A stretch of 64,000 nucleotides of DNA, from contig NZ_JAUCGJ010000017.1 in NCBI RefSeq assembly GCF_030378065.1, positions 1-64,000 of the forward strand, given 5' to 3'. The first letter of the stretch is position 1, and the number at the start of each line of letters is the position of its first letter. Below, one piece after another: positions 54,908-64,000 of this stretch. Origin of the DNA: Candidatus Venteria ishoeyi (GTDB lineage: Bacteria > Pseudomonadota > Gammaproteobacteria > Beggiatoales > Beggiatoaceae). Both the position numbers and the translations under genes were made by a program. The notes beneath the pieces are model-generated. The model searched no databases. It was not told the origin of the DNA and was given only the letters and a program-made list of their open reading frames with translations.

Positions 54908-57900
54908 ATGCCAAGTTCTAATAACACACTTTGCCCTGCCTCACTGACAATGGCTTGGCAGCAAGCGCAACATCAATGTCAGGAAATTATCACACAACAA
55001 AACCTGCCTGAAGATTTATTTGAGCAAGCACCGGAAAACCTGCCGGAGTTAGAAAAAGTCTGGACTTGCAGCCCGTTTATTGTAAGACAATGCCGTTTAT
55101 ATCCCGGTTTATTACAAGATTTTATGGACTCTGGTGATTTATTGACAGCCTATGACGATGGGTCAAATGCAGCCGATGTGCTAAGCAATGGTGCGGGCAT
55201 CATGCGCAAAAAATTACAAGATATGCTGGGGGCTTACGAAACACCCTTGGAAGAAAGCGCCTGGATGGAAAATCTGCGTCAGTTTCGGCAACGGGAAATG
55301 GTGCGCATTGCCTGGCGTGATATTGTTGGCCTGGCTGACATACATGATAATCTGAAAGATATTTCCAACCTGGCGGACGTGGTGATTCAAGACACGGTGG
55401 AACGCCTTTCTCATACGCTGAGTAAACGTTTTGGCAAACCACGCAACAAGCAAGGTGATTTGCAATCACTGCTGGTGATTGGCATGGGCAAACTCGGTGG
55501 TCGGGAATTAAATTTCTCATCCGATATTGACCTGATTTATGTGTTCCCGGAAAACGGTGAAACCGACGGCAGCAAGGAAAACGGACAGCGCTGCCTGAGT
55601 AACCAGGAATATTTTATCAAGCTGGGGCAAAAGCTGATTCAATTGCTCAATACCCAGACTGCATACGGCTTTGTGTTTCGCGTTGATATGCGTTTGCGTC
55701 CGTTTGGCGGCAGTGGCCCGATGGCGGTCAGTTTTTCGGCAATGGAAGATTATTATCAGATTCATGCCCGTGAATGGGAGCGTTACGCGCTGGTTAAAGC
55801 CCGTTTTGTTACCGGTAGTGAGACGGATAAAAATCAGTTACAAAAAATGCTGACACCCTTTATTTATCGGCGTTATCTGGATTTTACCGCGTTTGAGTCA
55901 TTGCGTGATCTGAAAACCCAGATTGACCGTGAAGTGCGGCGTTTAAGCAAGCAGCAAAATATCAAACTGGGGCATGGTGGCATCCGCGAAATTGAGTTTA
56001 TTGTCCAGGTTTTTCAGTTATTACGCGGTGGTCGTGAACCGGGTCTGCAAACCCGCCATTTATTGACCACGCTGGCGCATTTACAAGCCTATGATTACCT
56101 GCCAGCAAGCACCGTTGAACAATTACAAGTCGCCTATATTTTCCTGCGCCGGGTTGAGCACCGCATCCAGTTAATGGAAGATGCGCAAACCCAGCAATTA
56201 CCAGAAAATGAAACTGATCAACAGCGTCTGGTCTGGATGTTGGGTTTTGCTGATTGGGATGCATTTATGGTAGTGCTGGATCAACACCGCCAGCATGTTG
56301 CCGGGCATTTTAAGACCTTAATCGCGCCGGAAGAAGAAAGTGCAGAAGTATCATCAACCGCTACGGAGGCTGAAAATGCAGCGGCAGTCCGGCTGGAAAA
56401 TCTGCACGTATTATGGAGTCAGGTATTGCAGGCGGAAGAGCGGGATGATGGCCTTGCGCTGCAACTGCTGCAACAAAGTGGTTTTAGCGATCCGCATGAG
56501 GCATTGCGCCAGTTATGTGATTTAGCCGCCACCAAAGTCATGCGCCAGCAAAGCGCGCAGGCGCAACGGCGTTTGCAGCAACTCATGCCCTTGTTACTGA
56601 CCGAGGTTTCCCAGACTACAAATTCAAAAACCACCCTGCAACACAGTTTGCGTCTGGTGGAAGCCATCACCCGCCGCAGCGTTTATCTGGCGCTGCTATT
56701 GGAACATCCCCAGGCTTTGCACCATCTGATACAACTGTGCAGCCAGAGTGAATGGATAGCCGCGCAAATCATCCGTTACCCACTATTGCTGGATGAATTG
56801 CTTGATGGGCAAAAACTCTATGATTTGGGTGATTCTGCACTGGTTGATCAGGCATTGCGTGCGCGTCTGGCGCATATCCCGGAAGAAGACCTGGAACTGC
56901 AAATGGACAGTCTGCGCGAATTCAAACGCGCCCAGGTATTACGGGTGGGTGCAGCCGAACTCAGTGGCGTGTGTAATACGGAACGCGCCAGTGATTATTT
57001 GTCTGCCATTGCCGACAGCATCCTGCGCCATAGTCTGGAACTGGTCAGTTATATCCTCCAGGAAAAACACGGCCTGCCCTATTGCACAGATAATCAGGAG
57101 CAGCGCCGTCAGGCGGGTTTTTGTATTATCGCCTATGGCAAATCCGGCGGCATTGAATTGAGTTATAGCTCGGATTTGGATTTGGTGTTTTTGCATGACA
57201 GCCAGGGCAAGGGGCAATATACCGATGGCACTAAAAGCATTGACAATGCCGTATATTTTTCGCGCCTGGTCGGGCGCTTGACCCATGTACTCAGCACCCG
57301 CACCGGCGGCGGTATTTTATATGAAATCGACCCCCGTCTGCGCCCCGGCGGTAATTCCGGTTTACTGGTCAGCAGCCTGAATGCTTTTTCCGACTATCAG
57401 CAAAACAACGCCTGGACCTGGGAGCATCAGGCTTTAATCCGCGCCCGTGCCGTTGGCGGCGATGCCGATTGCATTGCAGGTTTTGAGAAAATTCGCAAAC
57501 AGATTTTAAGCCAGCAGCGTGATGTTGAAAAATTAAAAACCGACATTTGCGACATGCGCCGGAAAATGCGCGATAACCTCGACAGCAGCGATACCGACAA
57601 CTTTGATCTCAAACAAGGCGTTGGCGGCATTGTAGATATTGAATTTATGCTGCAATATGGTGTATTAGCACATGCCTGGGAATATCCGCAATTGCTGGAA
57701 ACCACCGGTATGTTGCCGCTGCTGGAATATTTCCAGAATCTGGAAATCTGGTCACAGGCACAATGCCAAACCCTGGCGGAGGCGTATCGTTGTTACCGCG
57801 CGGAAACCCATCGTCTGGCACTGCAAAATCAAAAGGCGAAGGTGTCGGATGATAGTTTTCAGACGCTGCGGCAAGGTGTGGCGCAGTCCTGGCAGGATGT

Positions 57901-57913
57901 AATGTGTACTTAG
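54908..57913 (+). CDS. glnE: Bifunctional glutamine synthetase adenylyltransferase/adenylyl-removase
   Basis: Adds and removes AMP on glutamine synthetase in response to nitrogen status. The 1001-residue protein has two nucleotidyltransferase domains: the N-terminal removase (VIGMGKLGGRELNFSSDIDL) and the C-terminal adenylylase (IAYGKSGGIELSYSSDLDLV), with the conserved RLRPFGGSGPMAVS and RLRPGGNSGLLVSS. The frame is open upstream to 54830, but ATG 54908 gives a normal N-terminus; its Shine-Dalgarno is weak. Confidence 0.95.
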   Translation: MPSSNNTLCPASLTMAWQQAQHQCQEIITQQNLPEDLFEQAPENLPELEKVWTCSPFIVRQCRLYPGLLQDFMDSGDLLTAYDDGSNAADVLSNGAGIMRKKLQDMLGAYETPLEESAWMENLRQFRQREMVRIAWRDIVGLADIHDNLKDISNLADVVIQDTVERLSHTLSKRFGKPRNKQGDLQSLLVIGMGKLGGRELNFSSDIDLIYVFPENGETDGSKENGQRCLSNQEYFIKLGQKLIQLLNTQTAYGFVFRVDMRLRPFGGSGPMAVSFSAMEDYYQIHAREWERYALVKARFVTGSETDKNQLQKMLTPFIYRRYLDFTAFESLRDLKTQIDREVRRLSKQQNIKLGHGGIREIEFIVQVFQLLRGGREPGLQTRHLLTTLAHLQAYDYLPASTVEQLQVAYIFLRRVEHRIQLMEDAQTQQLPENETDQQRLVWMLGFADWDAFMVVLDQHRQHVAGHFKTLIAPEEESAEVSSTATEAENAAAVRLENLHVLWSQVLQAEERDDGLALQLLQQSGFSDPHEALRQLCDLAATKVMRQQSAQAQRRLQQLMPLLLTEVSQTTNSKTTLQHSLRLVEAITRRSVYLALLLEHPQALHHLIQLCSQSEWIAAQIIRYPLLLDELLDGQKLYDLGDSALVDQALRARLAHIPEEDLELQMDSLREFKRAQVLRVGAAELSGVCNTERASDYLSAIADSILRHSLELVSYILQEKHGLPYCTDNQEQRRQAGFCIIAYGKSGGIELSYSSDLDLVFLHDSQGKGQYTDGTKSIDNAVYFSRLVGRLTHVLSTRTGGGILYEIDPRLRPGGNSGLLVSSLNAFSDYQQNNAWTWEHQALIRARAVGGDADCIAGFEKIRKQILSQQRDVEKLKTDICDMRRKMRDNLDSSDTDNFDLKQGVGGIVDIEFMLQYGVLAHAWEYPQLLETTGMLPLLEYFQNLEIWSQAQCQTLAEAYRCYRAETHRLALQNQKAKVSDDSFQTLRQGVAQSWQDVMCT

Positions 57914-58047
57914 ATTTTGCGTCTTGTCAGTACATTACGCACTAAAAACTCATTTTATCCTAAATATCAACAGAAGCTCACAAAAGAGGGAAACAACAAT
58001 GTTAAAATATGTCTGTCTCCTTAAAAAAACATTAAAGGTATTTGATC

Positions 58048-59466
58048 ATGATTCGTAAGATACTGATCGCCAACCGGGGTGAGATTGCGGTTCGCATCAT
58101 TCGCGCCTGTGCTGAGATGGGTATACGTTCGGTAGCCATCTATGCGGAAGCCGATAGCTTTTCGCTGCACGTCAAAAAGGCCGATGAAGCCTATAACCTC
58201 GGTAGTGATCCGCTGACGGGCTATTTGAATGTGCATCGCATTGTCAATCTAGCCGTTGCAACAGGCTGTGATGCACTTCACCCAGGTTATGGCTTTCTCT
58301 CGGAAAATCCGGAACTGGCTGCTGCCTGCGCGCGCCGTGGTATCACTTTCATCGGCCCAACGGCTGAAGTAATTCAACGCATGGGTGATAAGACCGAAGC
58401 GCGTGATGCCATGAAAGCAGCAGGCTTGCCGGTGATACCGGGTTCTGATGGTAATCTGGAAAGCGTAGAACAGGCAGTGAAACTGGCTGATACATTTGGC
58501 TATCCTATCATGTTAAAAGCCACTTCCGGCGGTGGTGGACGCGGCATTCGTCGCTGTGATACGGTCGAGGAATTACGCCGGAATTTTGATCGGGTCATTT
58601 CCGAGGCCACCAAGGCCTTTGGCCGCGCTGATATTTTCATGGAAAAGTGTATCGTCAACCCGCGCCATATTGAGGTGCAGGTATTGGCGGATCACCACGG
58701 CAACGCCATACACTTGTATGAACGTGATTGCTCGATTCAGCGGCGTAACCAGAAGTTGATTGAGATCGCACCCTCACCACAACTGGATGAGGCGCAACGT
58801 CAATATATTGGTGGTTTGGCGGTGCTGGCCTCCAAGGCCGTGGGTTATACCAATGCGGGTACCGTTGAGTTTTTGCTGGATGCTGACGGGCGTTTTTATT
58901 TCATGGAAATGAACACGCGGGTACAGGTTGAGCATACGATTACCGAAACCATTACCTTTGTCGATATTGTCGAAGAACAGATTCGCGTGGCGGCTGGCTT
59001 GAAGCTACGCTTCCAACAGCATGAAATTGTGCGTCGTGGCTTTGCCATTCAGTTCCGGGTCAATGCTGAAGATCCAAAAAATGGTTTTCTCCCCACTTTC
59101 GGGCGCATTTCCCGTTACTATGCGCCGGGTGGCCCCGGTGTGCGCACTGATACCGCCATCTATACCGGTTATAAGGTTCCCCCGCATTACGATTCAATGC
59201 TGGCTAAGGTCATCGTTTGGGCGCTGGACTGGGAAGATGCCGTCAATCGTGGTGAGCGCGCCTTGCGTGATATGGGATTGCATGGTATCAAAACCACGAT
59301 TCCCTACTATCTGCAAATTCTGCATCATCCCCAGTTTCGTGCTGGAAACTTTAATACCGGTTTCGTCGAAGCGCACCCTGAACTTATCGAATACTCTCAA
59401 AAACTCAGCCGTGAAGACCTGGCGCTGGTACTGGCAGCGGCAACAGTCGCACATACAGGTCTTTAA
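58048..59466 (+). CDS. pycA: Pyruvate carboxylase subunit A (biotin carboxylase)
   Basis: ATP-dependent biotin carboxylase: KILIANRGEIAVRIIRACAEMG, HPGYGFLSENPELA, the ATP-grasp glycine loop KATSGGGGRGIRRC, ERDCSIQRRNQKLIEIAPSP and MEMNTRVQVEHTITE. The 472-residue length fits PycA or AccC. Because it lies 14 bp before a pyruvate/oxaloacetate carboxyltransferase-biotin subunit, a two-subunit pyruvate carboxylase that makes oxaloacetate is the best reading. ATG 58048 has AAAGG upstream. Confidence 0.9.
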   Translation: MIRKILIANRGEIAVRIIRACAEMGIRSVAIYAEADSFSLHVKKADEAYNLGSDPLTGYLNVHRIVNLAVATGCDALHPGYGFLSENPELAAACARRGITFIGPTAEVIQRMGDKTEARDAMKAAGLPVIPGSDGNLESVEQAVKLADTFGYPIMLKATSGGGGRGIRRCDTVEELRRNFDRVISEATKAFGRADIFMEKCIVNPRHIEVQVLADHHGNAIHLYERDCSIQRRNQKLIEIAPSPQLDEAQRQYIGGLAVLASKAVGYTNAGTVEFLLDADGRFYFMEMNTRVQVEHTITETITFVDIVEEQIRVAAGLKLRFQQHEIVRRGFAIQFRVNAEDPKNGFLPTFGRISRYYAPGGPGVRTDTAIYTGYKVPPHYDSMLAKVIVWALDWEDAVNRGERALRDMGLHGIKTTIPYYLQILHHPQFRAGNFNTGFVEAHPELIEYSQKLSREDLALVLAAATVAHTGL

Positions 59467-59480
59467 CCTGGAGCTTATCA

Positions 59481-61325
59481 ATGAACAATAAAGTACATAT
59501 TACTGATGTCATTCTGCGCGATGCGCATCAATCGCTGATTGCAACCCGCATGCGTACTGAGGACATGCTGCCCATTTGCGACAAGCTCGACGATATCGGC
59601 TATTGGTCGCTGGAATGTTGGGGTGGGGCCACTTTTGATGCCTGTCTGCGTTTTCTCAAGGAAGATCCCTGGGAGCGCCTGCGCAAACTGCGTGCAGCCC
59701 TGCCTAAGACCCGCCTGCAAATGTTACTGCGCGGTCAGAACCTGCTGGGATACCGTCACTACTCAGATGATGTGGTACGTGCCTTTGTACATAAAGCTGC
59801 TGGCAATGGCATGGACGTATTCCGTATTTTCGATGCGCTCAACGATCTGCGCAATCTGCGCACCGCTATTGAAGCAACCGGGGATGCAGAGAAACACGCT
59901 CAGGGTACTATCTGCTACACCGTGAGTCCGGTTCATGATATCGCCGGATTTGTCGCTATGGGGCGGGAACTGCAAGCCATGGGCTGCGCATCTATCTGTA
60001 TTAAGGATATGGCCGGGTTGTTGACCCCTTATGCCACTGGTGAATTGGTCAAGGCGCTCAAGGATGCCGTGGATCTGCCGCTGCATCTGCATTGTCATTC
60101 CACAGCCGGGCAGTCGGAAATGTGCCAGCTTAAAGCGATAGAGAATGGCTGTAACCATATCGATACCGCGATTTCCTCATGGGCAGGCGGCACTTCTCAT
60201 ACACCTACGGAAAGTATGGTCGCGGCCCTGCGCAACACGGAATACGATACGGATCTGGATCTTGAAGCTATCCAGGCAATCGGCCTCTATTTCTTTTCCG
60301 TACGCAAAAAATACCACCAGTTCGAGAGTGATTACACAGGTGTGGATACCCGGGTACAGGTTAACCAGGTACCGGGTGGCATGATTTCCAATCTGGCGAA
60401 TCAGTTGCGCGAACAGAGCGCGCTGAATCGCATGAACGAGGTGTTAGCCGAGATTCCTGCCGTGCGCAAGGATCTGGGTTATCCGCCACTGGTCACGCCA
60501 AGCTCACAGATTGTGGGTACCCAGGCGGTGCTTAATGTGCTGACTGACAAGCGTTATCAAACCATTACCAACGAAGTGAAGCGTTACTTACAGGGTGGTT
60601 ATGGTCAAGCGCCAGCCGCAGTGAACTTCGATCTGCAACAACAAGCCATTGGTAGCGAAGAATTGATTGAATGCCGTCCCGCAGACTTACTTAAACCTGA
60701 GTTAGTGCGTCTGCATGATGAAATTGGCCCATTAGCAAAATCTGAAGAAGACGTGCTTTCCTTTGCCATGTTCCCGGAAGTTGGACGGAAATTCCTGGAA
60801 GAACGTGCCGCTGGTACCTTGGTACCGGAAGCCCTGGAACCACCCAAGACTGCAACAAATACCGATGCCAGTAGTAGTAACAGGGCACCTACCGAATTCA
60901 ATATCAACTTGCATGGTGAATCCTATCACGTCAAGGTGACGGGGGCTGGTCACAAACATGAGAGTGAGCGCCATTTCTATTTCACTGTCGATGGTGTGCC
61001 TGCTGATGTATTGATCCAAACACTGGACGAGGTAGTGCTCGATGGTGGTGCCAAAGGCGCGGTCAAAGACGCGATTGCTGGCAGGCGACCAAGACCGGTA
61101 GCGGAAGGCGATGTCACCACCAGTATGCCGGGAAATATCGTTGAGGTATTGGTTAAAGAGGGCGATGAGATTGAGATGGGGCAACCGATTTTGGTCACTG
61201 AAGCGATGAAAATGGAAACTGAAATTCAGTCTCCTATCGCGGGTGTGGTCAAGGCGGTTTATGTGCAAAAAGGCGATGCTGTCAGCCCGGATGAAACACT
61301 GGTGCAGATTGAGGAAGGCGAATAA
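59481..61325 (+). CDS. pycB: Pyruvate carboxylase subunit B (carboxyltransferase + biotin carrier)
   Basis: A 614-residue protein. The N-terminal carboxyltransferase TIM barrel has DVILRDAHQSLIATRMRTED, WGGATFDACLRFLKEDPWER, LPLHLHCHSTAGQ and the metal-site region. A C-terminal biotinyl domain has the lysine in VTEAMKMETEI. It is also the architecture of OadA of the Na+-pumping oxaloacetate decarboxylase, but no oadB/oadG genes are present and pycA is just upstream, so anaplerotic pyruvate carboxylase is more likely. Confidence 0.9.
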   Translation: MNNKVHITDVILRDAHQSLIATRMRTEDMLPICDKLDDIGYWSLECWGGATFDACLRFLKEDPWERLRKLRAALPKTRLQMLLRGQNLLGYRHYSDDVVRAFVHKAAGNGMDVFRIFDALNDLRNLRTAIEATGDAEKHAQGTICYTVSPVHDIAGFVAMGRELQAMGCASICIKDMAGLLTPYATGELVKALKDAVDLPLHLHCHSTAGQSEMCQLKAIENGCNHIDTAISSWAGGTSHTPTESMVAALRNTEYDTDLDLEAIQAIGLYFFSVRKKYHQFESDYTGVDTRVQVNQVPGGMISNLANQLREQSALNRMNEVLAEIPAVRKDLGYPPLVTPSSQIVGTQAVLNVLTDKRYQTITNEVKRYLQGGYGQAPAAVNFDLQQQAIGSEELIECRPADLLKPELVRLHDEIGPLAKSEEDVLSFAMFPEVGRKFLEERAAGTLVPEALEPPKTATNTDASSSNRAPTEFNINLHGESYHVKVTGAGHKHESERHFYFTVDGVPADVLIQTLDEVVLDGGAKGAVKDAIAGRRPRPVAEGDVTTSMPGNIVEVLVKEGDEIEMGQPILVTEAMKMETEIQSPIAGVVKAVYVQKGDAVSPDETLVQIEEGE

Positions 61326-61361
61326 TCACTGATTCCGAGTCTTTTGTGTGTCCCCTGGGAA

Positions 61362-61475
61362 CGCTGGCATTCTGCCAGCCCTGGGGCGGGTGGCTTTCAG
61401 TCGCCCGTGCCGACTGGAAGTCGGCGCTCCCAGGGAAAATAACATTCATACCAAACAACCCCGATGGGGTTGCGT
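61362..61475. repeat. Palindromic intergenic repeats after pycB
   Basis: CTGGCATTCTGCCAG, GCCGACTGGAAGTCGGCGCT and AACCCCGATGGGGTT are short palindromes in the 196-bp gap. The second matches the motif at 40228-40280. No gene is seen. Confidence 0.5.
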
Positions 61476-61521
61476 CTTGGGAAAGTGCTGTTAATGGCGG
61501 GTGAAGCGATGCTGCTCCGCC

Positions 61522-62187
61522 TTAGCGCAAGCTAATAATCTCCCAGCCACGCGCCTGCGCGGTTTGTTTTAAGGTCGGATCGGGGTCTACGGCAAATGGG
61601 TGGGTGACTTGTTCCAGCAAGGGGGTGTCATTGCGGGAGTCGCTGTAAAACCAGGTTTCCAGATTTTCCTGTTCCAGCGAAGCGCCGCGTTCCTCCAGCC
61701 AGGCTTTTAAGCGCGTGATTTTACCTTCAGCAAAACAAGGGGTGCCGGTCAGATCGCCGGTATATTGCCCATCAAGCATTTCTGGCTCGGTGGCAAGCAT
61801 GTCTTCAATGCCAAGAAGCTCGGCAATGGGGCCGGTAATAAAACGATTAGTTGCGGTGATAATTAATAATTCATGGCCTTGTTGACGATGTGATTTAATT
61901 AAATCAAAGGCTTTAGGTAATAAAATCGGTTTGATTTTTTGTTCCAAAAACTGGCTGCGCCATTCTAGCATCTGTTCCAGCGGATGTTCTGTCACCACTT
62001 CCAGCATAAAACGCTGAAAGGCAAAAATATCCAGCGTGCCGTTGAGGTAATCCTGATAAAAAGCCTGGTTTTTCTGTCCATAAGTTTCCGCGTCACGCAG
62101 GCCCAGTTCCACCATAAAATCACCCCAGCTTTCATCGCTGTCACCGCCAAGCAGGGTGTTATCCAAGTCAAAAATTGCCAGTTTCAT
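61522..62187 (-). CDS. HAD-IB family phosphatase
   Basis: A 221-residue SerB-like/HAD-IB hydrolase. Motif I is IFDLDNTLLGGDSDESW (Asp nucleophile), motif II is the Thr in LLIITATNRFIT, and motif III/IV is WFYSDSRNDTPLLEQV. Members dephosphorylate small molecules; the substrate here is unknown. ATG 62187 has AAGGAAG upstream; a longer GTG frame is less likely. It lies after fba on the same strand but is separated by a terminator hairpin. Confidence 0.9.
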   Translation of the reverse strand: MKLAIFDLDNTLLGGDSDESWGDFMVELGLRDAETYGQKNQAFYQDYLNGTLDIFAFQRFMLEVVTEHPLEQMLEWRSQFLEQKIKPILLPKAFDLIKSHRQQGHELLIITATNRFITGPIAELLGIEDMLATEPEMLDGQYTGDLTGTPCFAEGKITRLKAWLEERGASLEQENLETWFYSDSRNDTPLLEQVTHPFAVDPDPTLKQTAQARGWEIISLR

Positions 62188-62202
62188 TTTGCTTCCTTTT
62201 AA

Positions 62203-62237
62203 AAAAGAAAACACTGCTAAAAGCAGTGTTTTCTTTT
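62203..62237 (-). terminator. fba terminator
   Basis: 16-bp perfect arms AAAAGAAAACACTGCT and AGCAGTGTTTTCTTTT with a 3-nt loop and a T-rich 3' side on the minus strand. It lies 44 bp after the fba stop and directly before the HAD gene Shine-Dalgarno. Confidence 0.75.
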
Positions 62238-62280
62238 CATTTCTGTAGAAGGCGTAGCAGTGCTACGTTTCTACTCCTTA

Positions 62281-63315
62281 TTATTTGTAAAAATCAATCA
62301 TTTTTTCTAATGAAACAACTTTGATTTTTGATGCGTGACCTGCACAGCCAAAGGCTTCATAACGGGCTTTACAGATTTCCATCATGCCTTTGGTAGATTC
62401 TTTGAGGAATTTACGAGGGTCAAAGTTGGAAGGGTTATCCTGCAAGTGACGACGCACGGAACCGGTAGAGGCCATACGCAGGTCAGTATCGATATTGACC
62501 TTAGCCACGCCGTGTTTAATGCCTTCTTGAATTTCTTCAACCGGTACGCCATAGGTTTGTGCCATGTCACCACCAAAGTCATTGATGATTTTTAACCATT
62601 CCTGTGGTACAGAAGAAGAACCGTGCATCACCAGATGGGTGTTAGGAATCCGATCATGGATTTCTTTAATGCGGTTGATCGCCAGGATATCACCTGTCGG
62701 TGGACGGGTGAATTTGTAAGCACCGTGGCTGGTGCCAATCGCAATCGCTAAAGCATCTACGCCAGTCAGTTCAACAAATTTTGCAGCTTCTTCAGGGTCG
62801 GTCAGCAGTTGATCAGTATCGAGTTTACCCTCTGCGCCATGACCATCTTCTTCGCCCATTTCACCGGTTTCCAGAGAACCCAGGCAGCCCAGTTCGCCTT
62901 CTACGGAAACGCCACCAGCATGTGCCATATCGACAACATTTTTGGTAACTTCAACATTGTATTCAAAGCTGGACGGGGTTTTCATGTCGGCCATCAAAGA
63001 ACCGTCCATCATTACCGAACTGAAACCACTTTGGATAGAACGCAGACAAACCGCTGGTTCACTCCCATGATCCTGGTGCATTACCACTGGAATGTGTGGA
63101 TACATTTCAATGGCAGCAGAAATCAAATGACGCAGGAAAGGCTCGCCAGCATAGGAACGCGCACCAGCGGAACCCTGCATGATAACCGGGCTGTCAGTTG
63201 CATCAGCCGCCTGCATGATAGCGTGAACCTGCTCCATATTGTTAACATTAAATGCGGGCATACCAAACCCGTTTTCAGCTGCATAATCAAGTAATTGACG
63301 CATGGAAATCAGCAT
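62281..63315 (-). CDS. fba: Class II fructose-bisphosphate aldolase, Calvin-cycle subtype
   Basis: Zn-dependent aldolase that interconverts fructose-1,6-bisphosphate with two triose phosphates. The 344-residue protein opens [20 protein letters not shown] and has [11 protein letters not shown] (zinc and catalytic residues), [27 protein letters not shown] and [13 protein letters not shown]. The sequence is of the CbbA-like Calvin-cycle subtype common in autotrophic proteobacteria and also used in glycolysis/gluconeogenesis. AAGGAGA precedes the ATG. Confidence 0.95.
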   Translation of the reverse strand: MLISMRQLLDYAAENGFGMPAFNVNNMEQVHAIMQAADATDSPVIMQGSAGARSYAGEPFLRHLISAAIEMYPHIPVVMHQDHGSEPAVCLRSIQSGFSSVMMDGSLMADMKTPSSFEYNVEVTKNVVDMAHAGGVSVEGELGCLGSLETGEMGEEDGHGAEGKLDTDQLLTDPEEAAKFVELTGVDALAIAIGTSHGAYKFTRPPTGDILAINRIKEIHDRIPNTHLVMHGSSSVPQEWLKIINDFGGDMAQTYGVPVEEIQEGIKHGVAKVNIDTDLRMASTGSVRRHLQDNPSNFDPRKFLKESTKGMMEICKARYEAFGCAGHASKIKVVSLEKMIDFYK

Positions 63316-63527
63316 CGCATTCTCCTTAGTTTGTGCAATGAATGAAAAATAATGAAAAAATCTGCACGGATTGTATCGTATTCTTGCAAAATCCGGTATT
63401 GTTTTATTTACTGCATGAGATGCGAATGCATAAAAAATGCAGAATCTATTGAAAAAATTATCAAGCCTGATTCACTGCTAGCAAAGTATTTAGCTCGTAT
63501 TATTCAAACACAGGCTTACTCGCTCCT
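63316..63527. other. AT-rich gap upstream of fba
   Basis: Nothing recognisable apart from the perfect palindrome CTCGCTCC-TTA-GGAGCGAG at 63519-63537, which straddles the left end of repeat A copy 4. It probably carries the fba promoter on the minus strand, but I could not place it. Confidence 0.4.
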
Positions 63528-63690
63528 TAGGAGCGAGAATTTTATAACTTCAGCAACCTGGCTGGTCTTTTTCTCCATTTTCTGCGTTCCGAAAACAGTT
63601 ACATAGCTTGCTATACGCCTGTTTTCACGCCTTGAAAATAAATAAAAATCCTGCACCCAGTTTCTGTATTTATTTTATCCTCACTCCTTA
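63528..63690. repeat. Dispersed repeat A, complete copy 4 (inverted)
   Basis: 163 bp, ends TAGGAGCGAGAAT and ATCCTCACTCCTTA, same orientation as the copy at 37531. Its left end is extended into a perfect palindrome, as if a second terminal repeat were joined head to head. Its right end is 3 bp from a GGDEF-tail fragment. Confidence 0.8.
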
Positions 63691-63693
63691 TCA

Positions 63694-63774
63694 ATGGATG
63701 ATATTATGAAATGGCTTGATAGTGCTTTGTATCAGGTGCAAGCAACTGGACACAATAAGGTGGTCAATCAATAA
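63694..63774 (+). pseudogene. C-terminal tail of a GGDEF-type domain (remnant)
   Basis: A 26-codon frame encoding MDDIMKWLDSALYQVQATGH then NKVVNQ. The pattern D-x-ALYQ-x-(7)-N-x-VV is that of the last helix of diguanylate cyclase GGDEF domains. The rest of the domain is missing; repeat A lies immediately upstream. Its TAA overlaps the ATG of the PAS gene, as in a former operon. Confidence 0.45.
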
Positions 63775-64000
63775 TGAATGCAGATTTCTTCCAACATAGC
63801 GCTGCCTTGTTTGCGACTTTGGATTTGCAGGGAAGATTTTTGCAGTATAACGAGACCTGGGCCAGTTTATTACATTCAGAGACTTTGAATTTTTCTGGTT
63901 CATCGCTGTCAGCACTTCTGCTCCCGGAAGATGAGCCGGTTTTCAGGCAAATATGGCAACAATTGCCAGAACAGCAGTTGCAAACGCTGCGCGCCTGTTT
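63774..64000 (+). CDS. PAS-domain signalling protein (5' part, runs off window)
   Basis: The first 75 residues are MNADFFQHSAALFATLDLQG, then RFLQYNETWASLLHSETLNF and SGSSLSALLLPEDEPVFRQI, continuing beyond the window. This is the beginning of a PAS sensor domain (ATLDLQGRFLQYNETWASLL is a typical PAS opening). Whether it ends in a histidine kinase, GGDEF/EAL or other output domain cannot be seen. The start overlaps the stop of the GGDEF-like remnant. Confidence 0.7.
   Translation, partial: MNADFFQHSAALFATLDLQGRFLQYNETWASLLHSETLNFSGSSLSALLLPEDEPVFRQIWQQLPEQQLQTLRAC

Noticed and set aside
59481-61325. Na+-pumping oxaloacetate decarboxylase alpha subunit (oadA)
   Set aside because: No oadB or oadG nearby; the adjacent biotin carboxylase gene favours pyruvate carboxylase.
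63352-63606. 84-codon frame before repeat A copy 4
   Set aside because: Ends inside the repeat, has no Shine-Dalgarno and no motif.

Overview
This window is an ordinary chromosomal stretch of a gammaproteobacterium, packed with short dispersed repeats. The lineage is inferred from the gene set and gene order: dnaA divergent from rpmH-rnpA-yidC-mnmE, AcnB, GlnE, UbiG, LptG, HemL, a two-subunit pyruvate carboxylase, cytochrome c4 and a Calvin-cycle-type class II aldolase. The aldolase subtype, the caspase-like protease and the abundance of palindromic repeats and MITE-like elements would fit a sulfur-oxidising Thiotrichales/Beggiatoaceae-like organism, but nothing here proves the genus. No rRNA, tRNA, CRISPR array or complete insertion sequence was found.

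Layout. 1-10.6 kb: dnaA (minus), then rpmH, rnpA, yidC, mnmE, acnB, ubiG and rodA (plus). 10.6-12.3 kb: an AT-rich two-gene island of DUF262 plus a HEPN-type predicted nuclease, probably a transferred defence module. 12.5-17.9 kb (minus): a tight run of a small exported protein, a T6SS baseplate protein (TssE), three Hcp-like tube proteins (two with long helical insertions), an SDR oxidoreductase and an ECF sigma/anti-sigma pair. 18-23.6 kb (minus): a large multidomain secreted CAP protein, an outer-membrane-type protein and a PHP-family nuclease/phosphatase. 23.7-28.2 kb: two palindrome-rich regions around a secreted glutaminyl cyclase and proS. 28.2-37.5 kb: a DUF4160/DUF2442 pair, alaS, an acyltransferase-like membrane protein, a SulP transporter, an M48 protease with TPRs, RtcB and cytochrome c4. 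38-45.3 kb: a DUF4212/sodium-solute symporter pair, then an ArsR-type regulator with an RND efflux pair sharing an operator. 45.4-51.7 kb: hemL, a Sel1 lipoprotein overlapping a caspase-like protease, folK, lptG and a Nif3-like protein. 51.7-54.6 kb: an NYN nuclease with a cold-shock-like domain, a lone gspG-type pseudopilin, and a pilus chaperone beside a frameshifted spore-coat-U-like remnant. 54.9-64 kb: glnE, pycA-pycB, a HAD phosphatase, fba, and the start of a PAS-domain protein preceded by a GGDEF-like tail fragment.

The most interesting items are the TssE/triple-Hcp operon, the DUF262-HEPN pair, the ArsR gene whose predicted transcript would start at its own ATG inside a palindromic operator repeated before the efflux operon, and several families of small inverted-repeat elements. 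These families include one of about 165 bp with four copies and a set with CTAG ends, two of which are joined at a shared CTAG. All assignments are made by reading motifs; no database search was possible.
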